From the NCBI GenBank assembly GCA_004335835.1, contig RWJK01001628.1, positions 16,771 to 28,046 of the forward strand: a stretch of 11,276 bases of DNA. The letters run 5' to 3'. The position numbers and the translations under genes were made by a program. Below are positions 4,832-11,276 of the stretch, piece after piece. The number at the start of each line of letters is the position of its first letter. The stretch's first letter is position 1. This DNA comes from Scenedesmus sp. ARA3 (taxonomy: Eukaryota > Chlorophyta > Chlorophyceae > Sphaeropleales > Scenedesmaceae). The notes beneath the pieces were generated by a model. It did no database searches. It saw only the letters and a list, made by a program, of their open reading frames with translations, and was not told the DNA's origin.

Positions 4832-7264
4832 CTGCGGAGTGGCAGCAGCAGCAGCAGCAGCAGATGTGGCAGCAACAGGCGCAGCAGCATCAGGGATGTT
4901 GCAGCAGTGCGCGTACGCAGGTGGCAGCAGCTGTGTGATCACAGTTGCATGTCATATGACATGTCAAATAACATGTCATGTTGCAGACATACCCACAAAG
5001 CCACAAATGCAACATGTACCCGACTGGTAGCCCAGTTGCACTGCTGCATATACATGCGTGTGCTGAAACAACATAACACAGCAGCAGCGGCAGCAGCAAT
5101 GCACATGTGCGCACCTCTTCCTGCCGCAGCTTGGCCTTTCGCTCCTCTGCTGCTGCATTCATCTCAACCCGCTCTGCCATGCTGGCTGCTGCTGCTGCGC
5201 GCTCTGCTGCTTTCAGCAGCGCTGGCTCCGCATCCCTCAGCCTTGCCGCCTGCAACACACAACACATGAACGCGGGGTGCTTCACCCAAGCGTGTCGTAA
5301 ACGTTCGATCCTAGTAGGATACAGCCTTTCGGCGCCAGAGCCAGCTTCAGCCCTGCTTACATGTTGTAAAATGAAAACTCTCCCTTTACAACGCATTGTA
5401 GACGTTGCTGCTTGTTGCGGGGTAGATGGTGGACCCTCTGCAACAACTACACGCAGGGCCAACTACACACTCGGCCAAACAAGATGGCCTAGTGTGCCGC
5501 ATACGGTTGAACACACGCGTCAACACATTGCATCTTCCCTTGGCTATCCCATGCTGTGCAAGCCTGCATTGTGCAAGGCTGCCAATCACACACTCATGCA
5601 GATGCATCTGCAGGCCTATCGCTCCACCCGGGCATGCCCTCACCAGCTTCTCAAGGCCCCTGAGCCCTTTATCTTCTATATGTATAAAAAATAAAGTGCC
5701 AGTTCTGAAATTTTGTAATATAACGTTTTGTGTTTTTGTTAGGGAGGTTATAGTAGAGTTATTTTGTTGTAGGCCTGCTTCAGCTGTAGGCTAGTCAACC
5801 CCCTAAACCCAGCTCCCTAAGCCCCAACCATGCCCTCACCAGCTTCACAGGGTCTCTCCGCTTGCTACAGCCCTGCTTCAGCTGTAGGCCGTTCAACGTT
5901 CAACCCAGAACCCTAAAGCCCCAAACATGCCCTCACCAGCTTCTCAGGGTCTCTAAGTTCGTTGTAGCCCTGCTTCAGCTGTAGGCTGTTCAGCCCCCTA
6001 AACCCAGCACCCTAAGCCCCAAACATGCCCTCACCAGCTTCTAAGGGTCTCTAAGTTTGTTACAGCCCTGCTTCAGCTGTAACCTAATCAGCCCTAAACC
6101 CAGAACCCTCAGCCCCAAACATGTCTCACCAGCTTCTTTGGATCTCTGAGCGCGTTGTAGGCCTGCTTCAGCTGCTCGAACGCCCTCAAACAAAGAACCC
6201 CCAAACCCTCAAACCCAGACATCTCAGCCCCAATCTTGCCCTCACCAGCTTCTCAGGGTCCCTGAGCTCGTTGTAGGCCTGCTTCAGCTGCTCCAAGGCC
6301 CTCAAACAAATAACCCCCAAACCCTAAACCCAGACCCCTAAGCCCCAAGATTGCCCTCACCAGCTTCTCAGGATCTCTGGGCGCGTTGTAGGCCTGCTTC
6401 AGCTGCTCGAACGCCCTCAAACAAACAACCCTAAAACCTCAAACCCAGACCCCTAAGCCCCAATCTTGCCCTCACCAGCTTCTCAGGGTCCCTGAGCTCG
6501 TTGTAGGCCTGCTTCAGCTGCTCAAACTCCCTGAAACAAATAACTCCCAAACCCTAAAACCAGACCCCTAAGCCCCAATTTTGCCCTCACCAGCTTCTCA
6601 GGATCTCTGAGCTCGTTGTAGGCCTGCTTCAGCTGCTCGAACGCCTGCCTTGCCGCCTCCCCTGGAGCCTTGTCAGGGTGTACCAAGATGGACAGCTTGC
6701 GGTACGCCTTGCTGAGCTCGCTGCTGCTCACTGCCCACTCTGCTCTGCTGAGGCTGTTGAGCTGTGGGCCTGGCAGCTGCAGCAGCCTGCTGGTGTGTTA
6801 CAATTTGTTACAAATTGTTCAAATTTGTTACAGTTTTGTTCGAAAGGCGAGAGGGCAGGCAGCAGCAGGAGTGCACATGCTTAGGGGAGCAGCGCAGCAG
6901 CCGCAGGCACTAGATGCTGCGGAACCTGCTGAGCATGTATGCAGGCACCAACACAGAAGGTGCAGCATCAAGCTGCTTATCAACAGCAGTGAGAGCCACA
7001 AACTGGGCAACCCTTACTGTATCAGGAGCAGCAGCAGCAGCAGCACCAGTGCCTTGAAGCGCACCTGTAGTAGTCGCCGTCTTTGAACGCCAGGTCTATT
7101 CGTTGTACGACATCCTCTGCGGTCATTGGCGTGGTCAGCGCTCGCAGCTGATCCTCCCTGCTCTTCTGCTCCACTTTAGGGTCCGAGCGAGCCAGTGCCG
7201 AGCCAATCGCGTTGTGCACTGTGCCGTGAGCTCTGGTAAATGCCCTGTCGAGTACGCGTTCCAT
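4508..7264 (-). CDS. J-domain (DnaJ-like) co-chaperone, four exons
   Basis: Exons on the minus strand are 7264-7065, 6753-6591 (or 6744-6591), 5249-5115 and 4831-4508, with phases that join without a stop; about 270 residues. J-domain proteins stimulate Hsp70 ATPase through the HPD loop. Here helix II and the loop read SKAYRKLSILVHPDK and helix III reads AFEQLKQAYNELRDPEKL. Helix I is weak: GDYY is followed by an unusual linker. After the J domain comes an Ala/Glu/Arg/Lys-rich, probably coiled-coil stretch (AARLRDAEP, then EERKAKLRQEE), then SFHQEIHQQMKRRQAEAA, a poly-Gln block, an acidic Ser block (SSSSSEDEDY) and a basic end KRPKKPRFM that could act as a nuclear signal. There is no signal peptide, zinc finger or Gly/Phe region, so it is a class C J protein. 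SILVHPDK and the charged tail recall splicing-associated DNAJC8, but orthology is not shown. Intron 2 carries the tandem array described separately. Confidence 0.85.
4843..4863 (-). repeat. (CTG)7 (sense strand) upstream of the exon 4 acceptor
   Basis: Plus-strand (CAG)7 is (CTG)7 in the J-protein transcript, ending about 12 bases before the exon 4 acceptor. It is the same placement as in three introns of the IMPase gene. Confidence 0.9.
5115..5249 (-). CDS. J-protein exon 3
   Basis: Exactly 45 codons, phase 0 at both ends. The acceptor is GTGTGTTGCAG before 5249 and the donor is GAAGAG|GTGCGC. Encodes AARLRDAEPALLKAAERAAA and ends AAAEERKAKLRQEE, a helix-forming, charged segment. Confidence 0.82.
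5639..6640 (-). repeat. Nine-unit tandem array spanning an exon end, its splice donor and G-rich intron start
   Basis: Units begin (plus-strand CTCACCAGC) at 5639, 5835, 5932, 6030, 6125, 6241, 6356, 6471 and 6586; the last is the true exon 2 end. The five on the exon side are spaced 115-116 bp, the next three 95-98 bp, and the outermost 196 bp because about 99 bp are inserted. On the sense strand each has a helix III-like coding stretch, CTG|GTGAGGGC donor, then a G-rich text with TTAGGGG and TTTAGGG. Peptides: FEQLKQAYNELRDPEKL (6471), ALEQLKQAYNELRDPEKL (6241), AFEQLKQAYNAPRDPEKL (6356), AFEQLKQAYNALRDPKKL (6125), LKQGYNELRDPEKL (5932) and LKQGCSKRRDPVKL (5835). The 6030 copy has a stop. 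Confidence 0.95.
5666..5765. other. AT-rich insertion of about 99 bp inside one repeat unit
   Basis: The outermost unit is cut between its CTGAG and GTTGTAGG parts by an AT-rich stretch (TATATGTATAAAAAATAAAG, AAATTTTGTAATATAACG). Its spacing of 196 bp equals a 97-bp unit plus about 99 bp. Exact ends and any target-site duplication are unclear, and there is no coding content. Confidence 0.7.
6591..6753 (-). CDS. J-protein exon 2 (HPD exon)
   Basis: Encodes AEWAVSSSELSKAYRKLS, then ILVHPDKAPGEAARQ, then AFEQLKQAYNELRDPEKL, ending CTG|GTGAGG in phase 0. Two acceptors fit the phase: 6753 gives YYSLSRAEWAV and normal helix I-II spacing, and 6744 gives YYRAEWAV, three residues shorter. The last 51-54 bases of this exon are the parent of the repeat units in intron 2. 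Confidence 0.83.
6800..6842. repeat. Short AATTTGTTACA repeats in J-protein intron 1
   Basis: GTTACAATTTGTTACAAATT followed by a similar AAATTTGTTACAG block, in the intron between exons 1 and 2. No function is evident. Confidence 0.6.
7027..7047 (-). repeat. CAG/CTG microsatellite at the start of J-protein intron 1
   Basis: Plus-strand (CAG)6 or so, read as CTG in the transcript, about 15 bases downstream of the exon 1 donor. Reading through without splicing gives poly-Cys, which supports the splice. Confidence 0.85.
7065..7264 (-). CDS. J-protein exon 1
   Basis: Begins MERVLDRAFTRAHGTVHNA and ends FKDGDYY plus AG, donor CAG|GTGCGC at 7065-7060. It gives the 66 residues in front of the J domain, including QLRALTTPMTAEDVV. 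The ATG lies only two bases after TTTTTCTTGCAG, a strong 3' splice site, so an upstream 5' UTR or coding exon may exist and this start is provisional. Confidence 0.78.
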
Positions 7265-9352
7265 GACTGCAAGAAAAACTTTTCGTTAAGACGTTCTGCT
7301 GTTTTGTGGAGTCTGGAAGAGTACTTGGGGAACTGCTGCTGGTGAGTTGTGTGGGGTTGCAAGACGAAAAGCGCAGGATCCAGTGCAGTTCAGCTGACAC
7401 GTGGGTGTACTAGCTGTAATATTAGTTCCCTTGAGCATTTCCAGCCATCCGCAACATATGTTCTGGGCACAAGCGACAACAGCTGAACCTCTACTGTTAA
7501 AAGTTTGAACGGCGGCCTAACAGTCATTGTACTGATACAGTTACAAGTACTGTTTGATGCCAAGCATCAATTATTGCAATGTATGCCTCGCGTACGCGGC
7601 TTGATGCAGCAAGAACCTTGGTGTGCGTGCTACCTCACAGAAACCCTGGACGGATGCCGGCAATCACCAAGCCAAAAGCCATAAGCCACTGGCAGCAGAG
7701 GGTGCAATACCATGCGCGGCACGATGACAGCGAAAGGTGCTGGCCAATCGAATTATAGCCGCATACACACCCAGCAGCTTGCAAATCAGTGTTGAGCTAG
7801 CTCACATGGTCGCAGCTGTACCACCTGCTGTCACACTGCGGCATCTGATGATTCGCAGTCCTACCGCCACTCGCATGCAAGGCCACCACTGAGAGCAGCC
7901 AGCCGAACCGACTGCAGCAGCAACACTGCAACATGTCGGGGCTGCACCTGCACAACGCAAGCAAGCACAACCCCACCTGCTACATGGCATGAGACGACAC
8001 CACGCAGCAGCAACTGCTGACACCAAGCAGGCGCTCAGCTACATTTCAAAGATAACGTGAACTATACGGAGTGACTAGAAACAGCAGCACACTAGTCGCA
8101 TGGTGAGCTTAGCGGCGGCGCCGCGTCAGCACACCAGCGCACCCACTCCTTGTTCTTTCTTGAGCATGTATCAACGCACCCAGCCTCATCAACAATGCTT
8201 TGGTTAGTGCTGCTGAAAGTTGCACAGCTGCGCAGCACCGCCACAGCTATGCAACACTGCGAACGGCCTGTGCCAGCAACTTTCTGCACTCCTTGCCCTG
8301 CACGGTGTTCTGCAGCAAGCCTCCACCCAACCATCAAATCCAAAAAAGCACAGCCTATCACACTGCGTGTCTCCTGGCTTCAAGCCTACACAGCGTGCCC
8401 CCGCTCAGGAACATGGACATCAAGTGACGCCAGCAGCACTACTGTGCAGGAATTCAAACACCTCCTGAGTGGTTGATTGTGGGTGTAAAGGCACACAGCG
8501 TGCGCGCATTGCGCGGCAACTTTCGGCTGTAAGTTATTTGGCAAGCTACCAGGGACCAGACTGCGCGGCGCACCCCCAGGGCAAACTCCATCCATGGTAA
8601 CACTAGTGACTAGACAGCTACTTCTCATGGCATGTTATGACTAGTTTGATGTCACGCCGCCGCCAGAGCCGAAACACAGCCAACACAGCCAATCACACAA
8701 AGGAGGCGTGCGGCTGTTTCTCTGTGCATCCAACAGTGTGCCCCAGCCCACCCGGCATACACTCCACCCGGCTGCACCACCGCTGCAAATAGAATGCACG
8801 GAAGCAGCTCTCCACGTGCTCAACCATGTTGACCCCCCNCCACACACACACACACAAAGGTTCCATGGTTGCATGCAGCTGCAGGCTTTGTTGCTGCTGC
8901 AACCGTACAACGCAGCGTGCTGTCCTGGCTGCATTGTAGAACACTCACAGTGCAAGGCAGAGTCCCACGCAGTGTGTGCCCAGCTGCAGCAGGGCACCAC
9001 TTGCTGCACCCGCCAGAAGGTGCAAGCTGGTGCAGCAACATTCAGCGCACACCACGCCACAGCAAGGTCCGATGATGCGAGCCAAGAGACACTGCTGTTA
9101 GCGCAAGCGGCAACACCCAACACCAACGACAACCATGAAGAGTCGCAGGATAGCTAGACACGGCTCTGTTGCAGCAGCTCCACATCACAGCAAGCCATGC
9201 ACAGCTAATGGTGAAGCTCAGCACAAAACACAAACTACTTTCATTGCTGCTCATCGAGCAGTCTCGCGCGCTGCTCGCTGATTAGGTACAACACCAAATG
9301 AGCAGTGCAGCGGTCAGCTGGCCATGCAGTAGCTGCCAAGCCACGTTCAGCA

Positions 9353-9397
9353 GTGTTGACCAAGCGTTGACCAAGAGTGTTGACCAAGCGTTGACCA
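9353..9397 (+). repeat. Tandem 21-bp repeat of GTTGACCA words
   Basis: GTGTTGACCAAGCGTTGACC(A) occurs at 9353-9373 and again, identical, at 9377-9397. Each copy contains two TTGACC words. TTGACC is the core of plant W-boxes, but no gene with a matching orientation is visible, so a regulatory role is speculation. Confidence 0.9.
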
Positions 9398-9690
9398 CAC
9401 TGACAGGATCAGCACCATTGTGTTGAGCATGCTGGGTCATGTATTCATAGGAGCTGATCACACACCTCACGATCCACCATGCTTTCTTTGCTGTTGTGCG
9501 GCGTGGCTGGTTATATGTAAAGCAAGCCGTACGGGGACGCGCCGCGCCTAGCATGACAGCACTGACTGTTGTACAACTGTTCAGGGTCGAGGGTTCTTCC
9601 CCAACCCTCAACCCCAAACTTGGTTGTATGGCAACTGTTATGCATACACATAGCTCCCAGGGTGTGGTGTGCGGCTCGACATGCAGCTGC

Positions 9691-9727
9691 TGGGTTTAGG
9701 GTTTAGAGTTCAGAAACCCTAAACCCA
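9691..9727. repeat. Inverted telomere-motif repeat
   Basis: TGGGTTTAGGGTTT (9691-9704), a 9-nt spacer, then AAACCCTAAACCCA (9714-9727): a perfect 14-bp inverted repeat built from the plant-type telomere heptamer TTTAGGG in head-to-head order. Confidence 0.95.
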
Positions 9728-10781
9728 AAGCGCCCACAGGCCTCAGTGCAAACAAGCACGAGCACACACAGCCAGCACTTTCCTCCACAACACACAAGGC
9801 ATGCAAATAACAAGCTGCGCAGACTCTGCCGTCCTCGGCTGCCACACATACTAGCATGGCAGCGTACCGTGACAAAGCAGACGTGCATGCAGCACGCACG
9901 GCCTGCGCTGCCAAACACCCGGAAACAATGCATTCGGGAAGGTGATGCTTTCAGCAACTGAAGCTGCCAGCCTGCTGAGCACTCGAAGGCCGGCCGACGT
10001 CTGATCAGCTGCACACGAGCTAGCGTGTGCGTGCGAGCTGGACACCACCCAAACATGTAGTCCAACACCTCTCAGTCCAGCAGCACTGCTGTACGCAGCT
10101 GCAGCACCAAGCAAGCGCGGCTGCGCGCAGCATCACACCTCTGCGCCGTTATTTGCAGGAGCCAGCAGCGGCAGCCGCACACGCCACGCTAGCAAGGCAG
10201 CAAGCGGCATGCAAATGCAACACATCGCGCATGCAGTGCTGCCGCTGGCATGCCAACCACCCCATACACCACGTAGGCTGCACTTCTCGCGTCACAGAAG
10301 AGATGCAGAAGACAGGATGAGGCGACCAGGCATCCATCGGCAGGAATCAAGCGTCATTGTGCCCAGGCCCGCATGACTGTATGGCAGGCTGCAACACCCT
10401 GCCCTCTGCAACACATGAGGGGCCACGCAAGCATTGCATTGTAACGTCGCACCACAAGCAGCAGCATCCATGTGTGATGCTGGCGGCTGTGCATTCTGGT
10501 GTCACTATCGGGGGCAGCAGCTGCAGCAACACGCACAGGCATGGAAAAGGACAACAAAACTCGTGTGGTGCGTCAGCTGAAGCCTGTTATGTCCATCTGC
10601 TAAGATGACCGGGATATGCTGCTGCAGCCTGCCTTGTTACGGGCTGCGCACTAGCCTCTGCACATGCACTGTGCAGAGAGAGCTGGCTATCGGACCTCCA
10701 GAGCAGTCTACCGCGCCTGCAATCAAGCCCAGTCAGGTCTGGCCAGCCAGGCAGGTCGGGCAAATCCACGCCCTCATGCTT

Positions 10782-10812
10782 ATCAAGCTAATAGATAATC
10801 AAGCTAATAGAT
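10782..10812 (+). repeat. 16-bp tandem duplication
   Basis: ATCAAGCTAATAGAT occurs at 10782-10796 and 10798-10812, identical, with one A between. Confidence 0.93.
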
Positions 10813-10884
10813 GCAGTGTAGGGAAAGAATCAAGCTGGTCTGGAGCAGCGGGGTTGCAATGCCCCGCCTCCTGATAAGGACGAA

Positions 10885-10918
10885 GCACTTTTGGCCTTTG
10901 GCCATTGGCCAAAAGTGC
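10885..10918. repeat. Perfect 12-bp inverted repeat (hairpin)
   Basis: GCACTTTTGGCC (10885-10896), a 10-nt spacer that itself contains TTGGCC, then GGCCAAAAGTGC (10907-10918). No gene ends nearby, so it is not assigned as a terminator. Confidence 0.92.
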
Positions 10919-10977
10919 ATGTACTGGTGCATTGGCTGCCTGAGCTCTGCAAACATGCGCGCTTGCAGACACTCGGA

Positions 10978-11090
10978 CAACAGCTTGCAAGCTGACAACA
11001 AATGTGCGTGCAGCAGCCGACAACCAAAGACGCTAGCAGCAGCCAACAACAGAAATGCTAACAGCAGCTGACATTGAAAATGCTTGCAGC
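10978..11090 (+). repeat. Degenerate 25-26-bp tandem repeat
   Basis: About four units of the form (A/G)CAGCAG(C)CGACAAC, A-rich, then ATGCTA or GCGT run in series (for example GCAGCAGCCAACAACAGAAA then TGCTA, and ACAGCAGCTGACATTGAAAA then TGCTT). They are diverged but in register. Confidence 0.6.
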
Positions 11091-11174
11091 ATTGGTGCAG
11101 CTGAGCATGGCTGTCGGGCCAGCATGCAGCGCACCGCACACCGCCAAGCTTTGAAAGGCTGTTGCTGCTGCTGC

Positions 11175-11276
11175 AGCAAGGCTGTCACACTTGCTGCTGC
11201 AGCAAGGTGCAACACTCGCAGCAAGGCTGTCACACTCGCTGCTGCAGCAAGGTGCCACACTCGCAGCAAGGCTGTC
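11175..11276 (+). repeat. 45-bp minisatellite running off the right edge
   Basis: AGCAAGGCTGTCACAC(T/C) starts at 11175 and 11220 and the next unit starts at 11265. Each 45-bp unit contains GCTGCTGCAGCAAGGTGC and ends CACTCGC. The two complete units differ at two positions. The array continues beyond the window. Confidence 0.93.

Larger units (their letters stand above)
7265..11276. other. About 4 kb with no recognisable gene
   Basis: I found no protein motif, tRNA or rRNA here on either strand. The open frames are 60-163 codons, Cys/His/Ala/Ser-rich and without family resemblance. The stretch is presumably upstream flank of the J-protein gene, perhaps with a 5' exon near 7266, then intergenic DNA. 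One ambiguous base (N, 8839) lies beside a CA dinucleotide run (about 8842-8856), likely a sequencing or assembly problem. Lowly conserved exons of another gene could be missed. Confidence 0.5.

Noticed and set aside
4607..5269. 220-codon plus-strand open frame with hydrophobic Leu runs
   Set aside because: It is antisense to J-protein exons 3 and 4. The Leu stretches are CTG repeats, not membrane segments.
5295..5325. GTTCGATCC resembling a tRNA T-arm
   Set aside because: No acceptor, D or anticodon arm can be drawn around it on either strand.
5790..6560. True telomere or chromosome end
   Set aside because: CCCTAAA words occur only once or twice per unit within a longer intron repeat, and coding sequence continues on both sides.
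5639..6585. CRISPR-like reading of the regularly spaced repeats
   Set aside because: The spacers are themselves repeats of each other, and the units contain exon and splice donor sequence in a eukaryotic gene; this is a tandem array, not a CRISPR.
8641..9132. 163-codon minus-strand open frame
   Set aside because: It crosses the ambiguous base and a CA repeat, has very high Cys/Trp content and no family similarity.
10885..10918. Hairpin as a transcription terminator
   Set aside because: No gene ends beside it, there is no T-run, and intrinsic terminators are not expected in an algal nuclear genome.

Overview
The window looks like nuclear DNA of a green alga, most likely a chlorophycean of the Chlamydomonadales/Haematococcus type. 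The reasons are dense CAG/CTG tracts on both strands, GT-AG introns in every gene, plant-type telomere motifs (CCCTAAA/TTTAGGG) scattered inside the sequence, and proteins closest to plant and animal families. The taxon is inferred from style only. Two spliced genes can be reconstructed from raw sequence. They point towards each other (convergent), with about 1.9 kb between their stop codons. LAYOUT: 1-407 is probably intron of a gene that enters from the left edge. 408-2590 (+) holds the last four exons of an inositol-monophosphatase-family phosphatase: 408-513, 993-1099, 1760-1832 and 2458-2590. Together they give a continuous frame through the WD motif that carries a metal ligand, up to the TGA. 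2591-4507 is intergenic or 3' UTR and holds short direct repeats, a three-copy tandem repeat and a double hairpin. 4508-7264 (-) is a four-exon J-domain (DnaJ-type) co-chaperone of about 270 residues with an intact HPD motif and a charged, glutamine-rich, nuclear-looking C-terminus. 7265-11276 has no gene I can recognise, only repeats and hairpins and one ambiguous base (N at 8839). MAIN POINT: both genes have introns filled with tandem copies of their own exon ends. In the J-protein gene, intron 2 (5250-6590) carries eight extra copies of the end of exon 2 plus the 5' splice site plus a G-rich, telomere-like intron start. The units are 115 bp or about 97 bp, and most copies still encode the peptide around LKQAYNELRDPEKL, phase 0 at both ends. 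In the phosphatase gene, two different introns hold decayed tandem copies of the exon end immediately upstream: WDVAAG copies in 1100-1759 and WDVM(N/S)R copies in 1833-2457. Repeated duplication across the 5' splice site in three introns of two unrelated genes is the observation most worth following. A second shared feature is that CTG tracts sit directly upstream of four of the 3' splice sites. The two proteins have no evident functional link; they are simply neighbours.
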